NCBI GenBank assembly: GCA_011620645.1
Contig: WOYS01000118.1
Coordinates: 33,586-97,585, forward strand
Origin: Mycobacterium sp.
GTDB taxonomy: Bacteria > Actinomycetota > Actinomycetes > Mycobacteriales > Mycobacteriaceae
DNA length: 64,000 bases
Direction: 5' to 3'
The translations under genes and the position numbers were made by a program. Below the pieces are notes generated by a model that ran no database searches, was not told where the DNA came from, and was given only the letters and a program-made list of their open reading frames with translations. Shown piece after piece: positions 37,569-47,334 of the stretch. Positions within the stretch are counted from its first letter, which is position 1, and every line of letters begins with the position of its first letter.

Positions 37569-38827
37569 CCGCCGTACTGCCCCCGGCCCTGGCGCCCGTC
37601 AAAGTTCCCCGCCTCGTAGAGCAGTTCGAGCACGGGCTCGACGCCCCGATCTGCCTGACCTGGGAATTGACCTACGCCTGCAACCTGTCCTGCGTGCACT
37701 GCCTGTCCTCGTCGGGTAAGCGTGATCCCCGCGAGCTGAGCACCCAGCAGTGCAAGGACATCATCGACGAACTCGAACGCATGCAGGTGTTCTACGTGAA
37801 CATCGGCGGCGGCGAACCCACGGTCCGGTCGGACTTCTGGGAACTCGTCGATTACGCCACCGAGCATCACGTCGGCGTGAAGTTCTCCACCAACGGCGTC
37901 CGGATCGACAAGAAGGTCGCCGCCAAACTCGCCGCCAGCGACTACGTCGACGTGCAGATCTCGCTGGACGGTGCCACCGCGGAGGTCAACGACGAGGTCC
38001 GTGGCCCCGGGTCGTTCGCGATGGCCATCCGCGCGCTGGAGAACCTCGCCGAAGCGGGTTTCAAGGACGCCAAGATCTCGGTGGTCGTCACCCGCCAGAA
38101 CGTCGATCAGCTCGATGAATTCAAAACCCTTGCAGACACTTACGGCGCCACCCTGCGCATCACCCGGCTACGGCCGTCGGGTCGCGGGGCCGACGTCTGG
38201 GACGAGCTGCACCCCACTGCGACGCAGCAGGTTCAGCTGTACGAATGGCTGGTCGCCCACGGCGAGGGAGTCCTCACCGGCGATTCGTTCTTCCACCTGT
38301 CGGGTCTGGGTGAGCCGGGTGCGCTGGCCGGACTCAACCTGTGCGGCGCCGGCCGGGTGGTCTGCCTGATCGATCCGATCGGCGACGTGTACGCCTGCCC
38401 GTTCGCCATCCACGACAAGTTCCTGGCCGGAAACATACTGCAGGACAGTGGTTTCGGGACCGGTTTCAAGAACGTCTGGCAGCACTCGCCGTTGTTCCTC
38501 GAACTGCGCGAGCCGCAGTCCGCGGGCGCCTGCAGTGGCTGCGCGCACTACGACTCCTGCCGGGGTGGCTGCATGGCGGCCAAGTTCTTCACCGGCCTGC
38601 CCATGGACGGACCGGACCCCGAATGCGTGCAGGGTTACGGCGAACCCGCCCTGGCTGCCGAGCGGGACAAGCCCAAGTCGTCGGTGGACCATTCCCGAGC
38701 GGGTGGCCCGAGCACTTCCGGTCGCTTCGCTCGCCCTGCCCAGGGCCCTGTACCCCTCAAAGGCCCTGTACCCCTCAAACTGCTCACCGTCCCGCCCAAG
38801 AAGTTCTGTAACGAAAGTCCTGTGTAG
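37565..38827 (+). CDS. mftC: Mycofactocin radical SAM maturase
   Basis: 420 residues, ~30 longer than the usual ~390. CxxxCxxC cluster motif CNLSCVHC (~39-46) for the SAM [4Fe-4S] cluster and a Cys-rich SPASM-type region (CGAG…CPFA, then GACSGCAHYDSCRGGCMAAK). It decarboxylates and cross-links the MftA Val-Tyr end (established). Odd: the tail before FCNESPV contains an extra low-complexity segment with a perfect 18-bp tandem repeat and the 16-bp element also found in fadE8. Confidence 0.95.
   Translation: MTAVLPPALAPVKVPRLVEQFEHGLDAPICLTWELTYACNLSCVHCLSSSGKRDPRELSTQQCKDIIDELERMQVFYVNIGGGEPTVRSDFWELVDYATEHHVGVKFSTNGVRIDKKVAAKLAASDYVDVQISLDGATAEVNDEVRGPGSFAMAIRALENLAEAGFKDAKISVVVTRQNVDQLDEFKTLADTYGATLRITRLRPSGRGADVWDELHPTATQQVQLYEWLVAHGEGVLTGDSFFHLSGLGEPGALAGLNLCGAGRVVCLIDPIGDVYACPFAIHDKFLAGNILQDSGFGTGFKNVWQHSPLFLELREPQSAGACSGCAHYDSCRGGCMAAKFFTGLPMDGPDPECVQGYGEPALAAERDKPKSSVDHSRAGGPSTSGRFARPAQGPVPLKGPVPLKLLTVPPKKFCNESPV
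38721..38736 (-). repeat. 16-bp dispersed element in mftC (same as in fadE8)
   Basis: GTCGCTTCGCTCGCCC here is the exact reverse complement of 1341-1356. It codes for residues of the extra tail of MftC (GRFARP) outside the catalytic domain. Confidence 0.5.
38744..38779 (+). repeat. 18-bp perfect tandem repeat in mftC
   Basis: ggccctgtacccctcaaa occurs twice head-to-tail (38744-38761, 38762-38779) and encodes GPVPLK twice in the C-terminal extension. It is in frame, so length variation would not break MftC. Confidence 0.8.
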
Positions 38828-38832
38828 AGATC

Positions 38833-40017
38833 ATGGCTCGCGATACCTGGTTCGAGACCGTTGCCATCGCCCAACAGCGTGCGAAGAAACGGCTGCCCCG
38901 CTCCGCCTACTCCTCGCTGATCTCGGCGAGCGAAAAAGGCCTTTCGGTCTCCGACAACGTCGAGGCGTTCGCCGAACTGGGATTCGCCCCGCATGTCATC
39001 GGTGTCACCGAAAAGCGCGAGATGGCGACAACGGTGCTGGGCCAAGAGATCCCGATGCCGGTCATCATCTCGCCGACCGGTGTGCAGGCGGTCGATCCCG
39101 ATGGGGAGGTCGCGGTCGCCCGTGCCGCGGCGGCTCGTGGCACGGCGATGGGTTTGTCCTCGTTCGCGAGCAAGCCGATGGAGGAAGTCACCGCCGTCAA
39201 CGGCAAGGTCTTCTTCCAGCTCTACTGGCTGGGCAGCCGGGACGAGATCCTCGCGCGCATGGTTCGCGCCCGGGAGGCCGGCGTTGTCGGCCTCATCCTG
39301 ACCACCGACTGGAGCTTCAGCCACGGCCGGGATTGGGGCAGCCCCAAGATCCCCGAGCGCATGGATCTCAAGACCATGGTGAAGATGTCGCCGGAGGTCA
39401 TCACCAAGCCGCGCTGGTTCTACAGCTTCGCCAAGACCCTGCGTCCGCCGGACCTGCGGGTTCCCAACCTGGGTCGCCGCGGCGAGCCGGGACCGACGTT
39501 CTTCGAGGCCTACGGCCAGTGGATGGGCACCCCGCCACCGACCTGGGAGGACGTCGCCTGGCTGCGTGAGCAGTGGGGTGGGCCGTTCCTGCTCAAGGGC
39601 ATGGTGCGCGTCGACGACGCCAAACGTGCTGTGGACGCGGGTGTTACGGCGATCACGGTGTCCAACCACGGTGGTAACAACCTCGACGGCACCCCGGCGG
39701 TAATTCGTTGCCTGCCCGCGATCGCCGATGCCGTCGGCGATCAGGTCGAGGTTTTGCTGGACGGCGGTGTACGCCGCGGCAGCGATGTCGTCAAGGCTGT
39801 CGCCCTCGGCGCCCGCGCGGTGATGATCGGGCGTGCCTACCTGTGGGGCCTCGCGGCCAACGGGCAGGCCGGTGTGGAGAACGTGCTCGACATCCTCAGC
39901 GGAGGCATCGACTCGGCGCTGCGGGGCCTGGGCAAGTCCTCGATCCACGATTTGACGCCGGAGGACATTCTGATTCCGGAGGGCTTCACCCGCACGCTCG
40001 GAGTGCCGCAGGCCTGA
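38833..40017 (+). CDS. mftD: FMN-dependent alpha-hydroxyacid dehydrogenase-type mycofactocin enzyme
   Basis: 394 residues. Lactate-dehydrogenase (LldD) fold; in the mycofactocin pathway MftD deaminates and oxidises the AHDP intermediate to premycofactocin (established). Seen: VIISPTGVQAVDPDGEVAVARAA, the FMN-site ITVSNHGGNNLDGTPA and LLDGGVRRGSDVVKAVALGA with GRAYLWGLAANGQAG. Start ATG 38833 lies five bases after the mftC stop. Confidence 0.93.
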   Translation: MARDTWFETVAIAQQRAKKRLPRSAYSSLISASEKGLSVSDNVEAFAELGFAPHVIGVTEKREMATTVLGQEIPMPVIISPTGVQAVDPDGEVAVARAAAARGTAMGLSSFASKPMEEVTAVNGKVFFQLYWLGSRDEILARMVRAREAGVVGLILTTDWSFSHGRDWGSPKIPERMDLKTMVKMSPEVITKPRWFYSFAKTLRPPDLRVPNLGRRGEPGPTFFEAYGQWMGTPPPTWEDVAWLREQWGGPFLLKGMVRVDDAKRAVDAGVTAITVSNHGGNNLDGTPAVIRCLPAIADAVGDQVEVLLDGGVRRGSDVVKAVALGARAVMIGRAYLWGLAANGQAGVENVLDILSGGIDSALRGLGKSSIHDLTPEDILIPEGFTRTLGVPQA

Positions 40018-40161
40018 CACGCCGGCAGAGCCCGATGCGGGCGTGACTGACGTGACTGACGTGACATGGCTGTCCGCCAAGTGGCCGACAGCGCGAAAAT
40101 CAATTGCTGCTCATGCGCCAACAATCGGTGCGCACCAGGTGAATGCGGCTACCATCGGCAG

Positions 40162-40881
40162 GTGGCCGTACCCAGGGAGCTCGGCAGTGTGACGTCGAGT
40201 GGACTGCTAGGCACCTCACCGGGGGTGCATCCGGCGTTGATCGTGCCGCTCGGGTCGACCGAACAACACGGGCCACACCTGCCGCTGGACACCGACACCC
40301 GGATCGCGACCGCCGTCGCGCGCTCGGTGGCCGCCCGGCTGGGCCGCGGCTGGCTGCTGGCATCGGCGCTGAGTTACGGCGCCAGCGGGGAGCATGAGGG
40401 ATTCGCGGGCACCGTGTCGATCGGTACGGAGGCGCTGCGATTTTTGCTGGTTGAGTTCGGCCGGTCCGCCTGCAATTGGGCGCCGCGGGTGGTGTTCGTC
40501 AACGGGCACGGCGGCAATGTCGAGGCGCTGGCCGGAGCCGTCGGCCTGTTACGCAGCGAAGGGCGCGACGTCGGTTGGAGCTCGTGCATGATCGCCGGCG
40601 CCGATGCACACGCGGGCCACACCGAAACATCTGTATTGCTGCACGTTTCGCCGGAGGTGGTGCACAGTGACGCGGTGGTGCGCGGGAACAGCGCGCCGCT
40701 GGCCGAGCTGATGCCCGCCATGCGCGCCGGCGGCGTCGCCGCGGTGAGCGCGGTCGGGGTGCTCGGCGACCCGACCACAGCAACGGTGACCGACGGGGAG
40801 CGGTACTTTGCCGATATGGTCGACGGGTGCGCCCGCAAACTCCTGGCCTGGACACCGAACAGGCACGGGATGCTGACATGA
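40162..40881 (+). CDS. mftE: Creatininase-family peptidase of mycofactocin maturation
   Basis: 239 residues. MftE releases the modified C-terminal dipeptide-derived product from MftA (established). Metal ligands visible: [41 protein letters not shown] and [12 protein letters not shown]. Start GTG 40162, since the longer frame is Cys-rich and unlike the family. The stop overlaps the mftF ATG (ATGA). Confidence 0.92.
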   Translation: MAVPRELGSVTSSGLLGTSPGVHPALIVPLGSTEQHGPHLPLDTDTRIATAVARSVAARLGRGWLLASALSYGASGEHEGFAGTVSIGTEALRFLLVEFGRSACNWAPRVVFVNGHGGNVEALAGAVGLLRSEGRDVGWSSCMIAGADAHAGHTETSVLLHVSPEVVHSDAVVRGNSAPLAELMPAMRAGGVAAVSAVGVLGDPTTATVTDGERYFADMVDGCARKLLAWTPNRHGMLT

Positions 40882-42305
40882 CCGGGCCGCGTCTGCCCGA
40901 CGGATTCGCCGTCCAGGTCGACCGCCGGGTCAAGGTGCTGGGTGCCGGCTCGGCGTTGCTGGGCGGCTCGCCGACCCGGCTGCTGCGGTTGGCCCCGGTG
41001 GCCCAGACCATGATCGACGGTGGCCGACTTGAGGTGCATGATGCGCTGTCGGCCCAGTTGGCGCGCACCCTGCTCGATGCCACTGTGGCGCATCCGCGTC
41101 CTCCCAGCGGACCGTCGCACCATGACGTGACTATCGTTATCCCGGTGCGCGACAATGTGTTCGGTGTGAACCGGCTGGTCCGATCGCTGCGCGGGATGAA
41201 TGTGGTGGTGGTCGACGACGGGTCCGCGGAGCCGCTGCATGAGGCCGATTTCGACGGTGCGCACTGTGACGGTGCGCACTGTGATGTACGGGTACTGCGA
41301 CACGCCCGTAGCCGCGGCCCGGCGGCCGCCCGCAACACGGGCCTGCGCGCCTGCAACACCGATTTCGTGGCGTTCCTGGACTCTGATGTGGTGCCGCGGC
41401 GTGGCTGGCTGGAGGCGCTGCTGGGCCACTTCTGCGACCCGGCTGTGGCATTGGTGGCCCCTCGTATCGTGAGCCTGTGCGAGCCGGACAACCTGGTGGC
41501 CCGGTACGAGGCGGTGCGCTCGTCGTTGGACCTGGGCATGCGGGAGGCGCCGGTGGTGCCCTACGGCACGGTGTCCTATGTGCCCAGCGCCGCCATCATC
41601 TGCCGCCGCAGTGCGCTCGCCGAGGTGGGTGGCTTCGACGAGACCATGGAATCCGGCGAAGATGTCGACCTCTGCTGGAGGTTTATCGAGGCCGGTGCCC
41701 GGTTGCGCTATGAGCCCATTGCACTCGTCGGCCATGAACACCGGACCCAACTGCGGGAATGGTTTCGGCGCAAGGCTTTTTACGGACGGTCTGCGGCACC
41801 GCTGGCGGTCCGGCACCCGGGCAAGACGGCGCCGATGGTCGTGTCCCGGTGGATGTTGCTGCTCTGGCTGCTGCTCGCCACCCGATCGGGGTTCGGTTAT
41901 TTCTTCGCGGCGGTGATCGCGGTGCTGTTCAGCAGGCGGATCTCCACCTCGCTGGACGCGGTCGAGACCGGACCCAGGGATGTGGCCGCCGTCGCGGCCG
42001 GCGGCCTGTGGGGTGCGGCGCTGCAGGTGGCCTCGGCGATCTGCCGGCACTATTGGCCGGTGGCGCTGCTGGCTGCCGTGTTCTTCCGCCGCTGTCGGCA
42101 GGTGGTGGTGGCCGCCGCCGTCGTGGACGGACTGGCCGACTGGGCCAACCGCCGCAACAGCGTCACCGACGATGATCATCGGGTGGGCCTGCTGAGCTAC
42201 CTGATGCTCAAGCGCCTCGACGACATCGCCTACGGGCTGGGGCTGTGGATCGGCGTGGTGCGGGAGCGTCACATCGGCGCGCTCAAGCCGCAGATCCGAA
42301 CCTGA
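40878..42305 (+). CDS. mftF: Mycofactocin glycosyltransferase
   Basis: 475 residues. Family 2 glycosyltransferase that adds the beta-1,4-glucose chain to premycofactocin (established). Seen: [22 protein letters not shown] (nucleotide-sugar site), [21 protein letters not shown] with the DxD-like motif, and C-terminal membrane-like helices. Overlap with mftE by four bases. Odd: [11 protein letters not shown] (~126-136) arises from a 15-bp tandem repeat near the active-site loop. Confidence 0.93.
   Translation: MTGPRLPDGFAVQVDRRVKVLGAGSALLGGSPTRLLRLAPVAQTMIDGGRLEVHDALSAQLARTLLDATVAHPRPPSGPSHHDVTIVIPVRDNVFGVNRLVRSLRGMNVVVVDDGSAEPLHEADFDGAHCDGAHCDVRVLRHARSRGPAAARNTGLRACNTDFVAFLDSDVVPRRGWLEALLGHFCDPAVALVAPRIVSLCEPDNLVARYEAVRSSLDLGMREAPVVPYGTVSYVPSAAIICRRSALAEVGGFDETMESGEDVDLCWRFIEAGARLRYEPIALVGHEHRTQLREWFRRKAFYGRSAAPLAVRHPGKTAPMVVSRWMLLLWLLLATRSGFGYFFAAVIAVLFSRRISTSLDAVETGPRDVAAVAAGGLWGAALQVASAICRHYWPVALLAAVFFRRCRQVVVAAAVVDGLADWANRRNSVTDDDHRVGLLSYLMLKRLDDIAYGLGLWIGVVRERHIGALKPQIRT
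41253..41282 (+). repeat. 15-bp tandem repeat in mftF
   Basis: gacggtgcgcactgt occurs twice head-to-tail (41253-41267, 41268-41282), coding for DGAHC twice in the GT-A fold between VDDGSAEPL and LRHARSRGP. Confidence 0.75.
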
Positions 42306-42315
42306 ATCGGGCGCG

Positions 42316-43683
42316 GTGGATGTTCTGATCGTCGGCGCGGGCAGTGCCGGTTCGGTTCTTGCCGAACGTCTTTCATCCGACCCTCGCTGTACCGTCACCG
42401 TTCTGGAGACGGGTCCGGCGGCGGTCGCGTCGGTGCCCGGTGACGCGCACCTGTTGCCGATCGGCCGGGGCAGTCCGGTGGTCAGCCGGTATCCCGCGAC
42501 GTTGACCGATGATCCGCCCAGGGAAGTCGACCTGGTGCGGGGCGCGGTGGTGGGTGGATCCGGTGCGATCAACGGCGGCTACTTCTGCCGCGGTGTGCCC
42601 GCCGACTTCGACGGCTGGCAGATGCCCGGCTGGTCCTGGGGCGATGTGCTGCCGCACTTCCGGGGGATCGAGACCGATCTGGACTTCTCCGGTCCGATGC
42701 ACGGGTCCTGCGGGCCCATCCCGGTCCAGCGAGTGCGGACATTCGGCACGGGTACCGAACAATTCGTGCAATCGGTGTTGTCGAGGGGATTCGACTGGCT
42801 CGACGATCTCAACGGCGCGGGCCCGGTGCGGGGGATCGGAGCACTGCCGCTCAACGTCGAGGACGGCATCAGGGTCGGGCCCGGCGCGGCATTCCTGGCG
42901 CCGGCCCTGCACCGGCCGAATCTCGGCGTGCACCCCGGTACCAGAGTGCAGCGGATCCGGTTCTCGGGACACCGTGCGGTCGGCGTGGACGCGATCGGGC
43001 CAAGGGGGCCGGTGAGCTACACCGCCGACCGCATCGTGCTGTGTGCCGGTGCGATCGGCACCGCACACCTGATGATGATCTCCGGCCTTGGCCCTGCCGA
43101 CGTGTTGGCGCGCGCCGGGGTGCCGGTGCTGGCCGACCTGCCGGTGGGGGAGCGGTTCAGCGACCACCCGGAATGGGTGCTGCCCGTCGACTGGCCCGCC
43201 AGCGACGGGCGCACTCCGATCGAGGCGACACTTTCGGTCGACAACGTCGAAATCCGCTTGTACACATCCGGATTCGCCCAGATGACCGGGGCGCCGCCAT
43301 CGGACCCGCCGCATATCGGGGTGGCCCTCATGCGTCCGAAGGCCCGCGGCCGGTTCACGATACTGTCCGCAGATCCGGCCGTCGCCCCGGTGATCGCGCA
43401 TCACTACGACGCGGTCGCCGAGGATGTGGCGACGCTGCAGCGAGGCGCCGAGCTGGCCAGGGATATCGCTGAAATCGTTGCCCGCGAAGCGAACTGGTCG
43501 ACCACCCAGCATCTGTGCGGTACGGCACCGATGGGTACGGTGCTGGATCCGCAGTGCCGGGTGCTGGGCATCGACGGGTTGTGGGTGGCCGACGGGTCGA
43601 TCATGCCGGTGCCCACCTCCCGAGGCCCGCACGCCACAATCGTCATGATCGGGCACCGGGCCGCGGAGTTCGTCGCAGGCTGA
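42316..43683 (+). CDS. mftG: Mycofactocin-system GMC oxidoreductase
   Basis: 455 residues. FAD-binding GAGSAGSVLAERLSSDP at the N-terminus (~7-23), GAVVGGSGAINGGYFCRG, and C-terminal active-site HLCGTAPMG and SRGPHATIVMIGHRAAEF. MftG links mycofactocinol oxidation to the respiratory chain in recent work on mycobacteria. GTG start at 42316, ten bases after mftF. Confidence 0.92.
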   Translation: MDVLIVGAGSAGSVLAERLSSDPRCTVTVLETGPAAVASVPGDAHLLPIGRGSPVVSRYPATLTDDPPREVDLVRGAVVGGSGAINGGYFCRGVPADFDGWQMPGWSWGDVLPHFRGIETDLDFSGPMHGSCGPIPVQRVRTFGTGTEQFVQSVLSRGFDWLDDLNGAGPVRGIGALPLNVEDGIRVGPGAAFLAPALHRPNLGVHPGTRVQRIRFSGHRAVGVDAIGPRGPVSYTADRIVLCAGAIGTAHLMMISGLGPADVLARAGVPVLADLPVGERFSDHPEWVLPVDWPASDGRTPIEATLSVDNVEIRLYTSGFAQMTGAPPSDPPHIGVALMRPKARGRFTILSADPAVAPVIAHHYDAVAEDVATLQRGAELARDIAEIVAREANWSTTQHLCGTAPMGTVLDPQCRVLGIDGLWVADGSIMPVPTSRGPHATIVMIGHRAAEFVAG

Positions 43684-43728
43684 AGCGATCAGGCGCAATA
43701 CCGGAATCGTCCTCAGTAGGCTCGGCCT

Positions 43729-45315
43729 GTGCCTTCCACATCCCGACTCGTCCGCTGCGCGCTGGTACTGCTGACGGTTGCGACGGTCTCGCTGGGTTGC
43801 GCCGGTGAGGACACGGGGGTGTCGGCGCTGCCCCCGGACCCGTCCGTGGTGAAAACGACCGCGGGATTGGTCCGTGGTGTGGCCACGCTCGACAAGCGAC
43901 ACTTCGCGGGGATTCCGTACGCCGCCCCTCCGGTGGGCCCGCGCAGGTGGCAGCCGCCGCAGCCCCTGACGCCGTGGGCGGGCGTGCGCGATGCCACCAA
44001 GGTGGGCCCGCGTTGCGTGCAGGACGAGGGCAGCGACCTGGAGATGGGCAGGCAAACCGACGAGGACTGCCTGACGCTCAACGTGTGGACTCCGCCGCCG
44101 GCGAAAGAGCTACGGCCAGTGATGGTTTGGATACACGGTGGCGGGTTCATCAACGGCAACGGCGGAATGTACGACTCGCGCTGGCTCGTCGACCGCGGCG
44201 ATATCGTCGTCGTGACACTGAACTACCGCCTCGGTGCGCTGGGCTTCCTCGCGCATCCGGCGCTCGGTCCGAAGGGTGCGGTCGGCAATTACGGATTGCA
44301 GGACCAGCAGGCGGCGCTGCGCTGGGTGCACGACAACATCTCGGCATTCGGGGGCGACCCGGACAAGGTGACCATCGCCGGCGAATCGGCAGGCGGCATG
44401 TCGGTGTGTGATCACCTGGTCGCGCCCGAGTCGGAGGGACTGTTCCGGGCCGCGATCATCCAGAGCGGGCCGTGTCAGGCTCAGTTGGCGCTTCCCGAGG
44501 CCGAACGCCTCAGCGAGGACTACGCGCGAGATGCGGGCTGTGGCGATCCGGCAACCGCCGCGGCCTGCCTACGTGCGCTTCCGGATCACAAACTGCGAAA
44601 ACCGTTGTGGTACGACCGGATCGGTGAGGACACACTCAGCGGGCCGGTCCACGGAACCACCGCCCTGCCCGAGGATCCGATGGTCGCGTTCCGCGCGGGC
44701 CGGGCGGCCGATGTGCCCGTGCTGATCGGCAGTAACCGCGACGAGTTCACCCTCTTCGTTGCGCTGCAGTATCTACGGGCGGGCAGGCAGCACTCGGCGG
44801 GCGAGTACCCCGGTGTGCTCGCGGACACGTTCGGGCCCGATGCGTCGGAGGTAGGAGCGCGGTACCCGTTGGACCGGTATGGAGGCAGCGTGGAGTTGGC
44901 GTATTCGGCGGCGGTGACCGACGGGGTGTTCGCCTGTATTGCCGATGAGATGGCCGGCCGGCTGGCGACCGCCAACAACGTGTACGCCTACGAGTTCAAC
45001 GATCCGAACCCGCCGACGCCGGAACCCATGCGCACCGTGCCTTTTCCGGTGGGTGCCAGCCACTCGCTGGAACTGCGCTACCTGTTCGACATCGGGGGTG
45101 CGCCGCCGTTGAACCCGGCTCAGCAGGAACTGTCCAACCAGATGATCGACTATTGGACGCATTTCGTCAGGACCGGGGCGCCGGCGGCAGACGGCGCACC
45201 TCACTGGCCCGCCGTCTCCGGCGATGGCCCGTGGATGTCGCTGCAGCCGGACGGCAGCCGGGTCATCACCGATTTCGGCCGGCAGCACCAATGCGAGTAC
45301 TGGGCCGGTAAATAG
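43729..45315 (+). CDS. Secreted type-B carboxylesterase lipoprotein
   Basis: 528 residues. Signal peptide with lipobox VSLGC (Cys ~24), so likely membrane-anchored outside. Alpha/beta-hydrolase of the carboxylesterase/cholinesterase family: [34 protein letters not shown] (oxyanion hole), [17 protein letters not shown] (catalytic Ser, ~221-225) and [10 protein letters not shown] with the catalytic His. Substrate unknown. It follows mftG by 45 bp but is not known to be part of mycofactocin synthesis. Confidence 0.85.
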   Translation: MPSTSRLVRCALVLLTVATVSLGCAGEDTGVSALPPDPSVVKTTAGLVRGVATLDKRHFAGIPYAAPPVGPRRWQPPQPLTPWAGVRDATKVGPRCVQDEGSDLEMGRQTDEDCLTLNVWTPPPAKELRPVMVWIHGGGFINGNGGMYDSRWLVDRGDIVVVTLNYRLGALGFLAHPALGPKGAVGNYGLQDQQAALRWVHDNISAFGGDPDKVTIAGESAGGMSVCDHLVAPESEGLFRAAIIQSGPCQAQLALPEAERLSEDYARDAGCGDPATAAACLRALPDHKLRKPLWYDRIGEDTLSGPVHGTTALPEDPMVAFRAGRAADVPVLIGSNRDEFTLFVALQYLRAGRQHSAGEYPGVLADTFGPDASEVGARYPLDRYGGSVELAYSAAVTDGVFACIADEMAGRLATANNVYAYEFNDPNPPTPEPMRTVPFPVGASHSLELRYLFDIGGAPPLNPAQQELSNQMIDYWTHFVRTGAPAADGAPHWPAVSGDGPWMSLQPDGSRVITDFGRQHQCEYWAGK

Positions 45316-45380
45316 GGAACCGCCATGAGCCCGGTGGGAGTACTTCTGCCCGTCGGCCGAGAGTTCCTGACGGCGGATGC

Positions 45381-45854
45381 TCAGCCGGCCGGTGTCACCC
45401 ACGTGGTGATGTCGGCGTGCACGACCTCGATGCCGGCACGGTCGGTGATGCTGACCGGCACCACGAGTTCGGCGCCGTCGGTGATCGCGTCGAAATCCGG
45501 CGGGGTGAACTCGGCCCGCGCCCGCAGTGATGTCGTCGCCTTGGCCAGGTACTGAACCGTCATCGATTTGGGGATCCACCGATGCGTGCTCGGCACGGTG
45601 GCTTCCATCGCCATGCCCATCGCCACCTCGGCGGCGTTGCATGACGCGATCGCGTGCACGGTGTCCAGATGATTGTGGACGAAGAACCATTTCGGGATGG
45701 CGACCTCGGCGCTACCCGGCGCCATGTGCAGAACGTGGGGCAGCACCGAGGCGAAGTAGGGGACGCGCGCCATCGCGGCCGCGGAGAACAGCCGGCTGCC
45801 CAGCGGCTTGCCCGACAGCTGCTGCCATGCGCGGTAGGTGGGGCTCTGGGACAT
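45381..45854 (-). CDS. Hotdog-fold thioesterase-like protein (DUF4442-type)
   Basis: 157 residues. N-terminus SQSPTYRAWQQLSGKPLGSRLFSAAAMARVPYFASV; then PKWFFVHNHLDTVHAIASCNAAEVAMGMAM and a C-terminal beta region (STHRWIPKSMTVQYLAKATTSL), the layout of DUF4442 hotdog proteins. Likely a thioesterase-like enzyme acting on acyl-CoA; substrate unknown. Start ATG 45854 after AGGAAGG. Convergent with the esterase gene. Confidence 0.7.
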   Translation of the reverse strand: MSQSPTYRAWQQLSGKPLGSRLFSAAAMARVPYFASVLPHVLHMAPGSAEVAIPKWFFVHNHLDTVHAIASCNAAEVAMGMAMEATVPSTHRWIPKSMTVQYLAKATTSLRARAEFTPPDFDAITDGAELVVPVSITDRAGIEVVHADITTWVTPAG

Positions 45855-46178
45855 CCGATCTACCTTCCTGTCCGTTGATGGGCGGACGCGTGGTGTGAAC
45901 GGCCGGCGGGTACCGCCATCCGGCATTGCGCTGCGCGGTCATGGACCCGGCCGGGAAGCTGTCCATCACGGTGGGGCGATAACGCTGATCGTCGCACTGG
46001 GCATGGTTGGGGTGATTTTCAGGTCGGGTGACGAAGGCTCCCGCGATGGTCGAACGCGAGACTGTAGTCGAGCGATAGTCGCTAGCTTGGAGCTGTACTG
46101 ACGCCTGGCCATCCCGGTAGTATTTACCCAGTACGCGTGTAGTACACACGGTTGGTAGGCGACAAGGAGGTGCGAATA

Positions 46179-46370
46179 ATGACTGCTGAAACATGTGCCA
46201 GGATCGCTGCTTGGCGCTCGCTGTCGTCTGTCGAGAAGACGCGTCGTCGTCGTGAAATCGTTGTTGACCAGGTCATTGCGTCTATGGCAATGGAAGGCGA
46301 GCCTGTGTCCTCCGAATGGATCAATTCCGCCCGTCAACGACGAGCGGGCCTGCTCCGCGCCGCGTCGTAA
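46179..46370 (+). CDS. VbhA-like antitoxin
   Basis: 63 residues. The run VVDQVIASMAMEGEPVSSEWINSARQRRAG (shown here only in part: IASMAMEGEPVSSEW) matches the shape of VbhA antitoxins, which insert an inhibitory helix into a Fic enzyme. Start ATG 46179 after a perfect AGGAGG. The region is lower in GC than the surrounding genes, which suggests transfer. The cognate Fic gene directly downstream is only a fragment. Confidence 0.6.
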   Translation: MTAETCARIAAWRSLSSVEKTRRRREIVVDQVIASMAMEGEPVSSEWINSARQRRAGLLRAAS

Positions 46371-46384
46371 CCTCTGTTACCGGG

Positions 46385-46641
46385 CGGGCAGTCATTACCC
46401 GCCTGAACACCAGCTCGTGGATCGCGAGATGCGCGAATTCTTCATGAATCTCAACGGCAAGTTGGAGTACGCCGGCAGTGATCCGGCCCTGCAGGTCGAG
46501 GCGCTGGTAGGTGGGTCTCTCTGCGGGGTACATGAGTTCAGTCTCGGCACAGACGCGGGCGCAATACTGAACCCAAGTACGTCCCAGGCGAAGTATCCGT
46601 ACCGGGTTTCCGTTCAGTGCGGCCTCGCCCCGCGAAGCTGA
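46385..46641 (+). pseudogene. Decayed Fic-family AMPylase (toxin) remnant
   Basis: The frame through here reads YPPEHQLVDREMREFF, MNLNGKLEYAGSDPALQ and VEALV, resembling the stretch of Fic proteins just before their catalytic loop. Where HPFxEGNGR should stand it reads VHEFSLGTDAG, so the active site is lost. The N-terminal part of the fold is missing too. It follows the VbhA-like gene as expected for the toxin, so the pair looks decayed. Confidence 0.45.
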
Positions 46642-46705
46642 AACCCTGTCGCAGGGCGTGACCGGACCCACACTCGGTGGGCCTCCGAGCTGCTCAAATG
46701 GGGAT

Positions 46706-46736
46706 TTGGAGGACGCCGCGATCTGAGGCATACTGT
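46706..46736 (+). promoter_or_regulatory. Candidate S10-operon promoter
   Basis: TTGGAG at 46706-46711 is followed by CATACT at 46729-46734 (17 bp) or TACTGT at 46731 (19 bp), ~280 bp before rpsJ. Predicted by eye. Confidence 0.4.
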
Positions 46737-47014
46737 TCGGGTTGCCTTCAGCCGGGTTCGCCTGGCCGCGGGCACACGACCGGCGCCCTTCGCGGGCGCA
46801 CCCGGTCCCCACCTCGATCGCGATAATTCCGGCGCGAAAGAGTGTGCGTGAGGGCGACACACCCGAGCGCGGGGGTCGGTGAACCAGAGACAGGTAAACA
46901 GCGGCGGCATAGCCAGCGCGCTGTTGTGCGGGGAGACCCGCAGGACAGCGCGCAATGAAGACAGAGTTTTCCGCGCCCAGGGCGCGGAAGCCCTTAATAG
47001 TGAGGTAGGAAAGC
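46737..47014 (+). promoter_or_regulatory. Long structured leader of the S10 operon
   Basis: A ~280-base untranslated stretch with no gene precedes rpsJ. It contains a strong stem: gcgcgctgt (46916-46924) / acagcgcgc (46945-46953), with an inner tgcggg/cccgca stem closed by a GAGA loop. This could serve autogenous control by a ribosomal protein, as L4 does in E. coli, but no such site is established here. Confidence 0.5.
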
Positions 47015-47320
47015 GTGGCGGGACAGAAGATCCGCATCAGGCTCAAGGCCTACGACCATGAGGCGATCGACGCCTCGGCGCGCAAGATCGTCGAGACAGT
47101 CACCCGTACGGGCGCCAGCGTGGTCGGCCCGGTGCCGCTGCCGACCGAGAAGAACGTGTACTGCGTTATCCGGTCCCCCCATAAGTACAAGGACTCGCGG
47201 GAGCATTTCGAAATGCGCACCCACAAGCGCCTTATCGACATCCTCGACCCCACGCCGAAGACCGTTGACGCTCTCATGCGCATCGATCTGCCGGCCAGTG
47301 TCGACGTCAACATCCAGTAG
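47015..47320 (+). CDS. rpsJ: 30S ribosomal protein S10
   Basis: 101 residues ([20 protein letters not shown]..., ends SVDVNIQ), usual length. 30S head protein and also a transcription antitermination (NusE) factor. GTG start at 47015 after AGGAAAG. First gene of the S10 operon. Confidence 0.98.
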
Positions 47321-47334
47321 GAGAGTCCGAAAAA

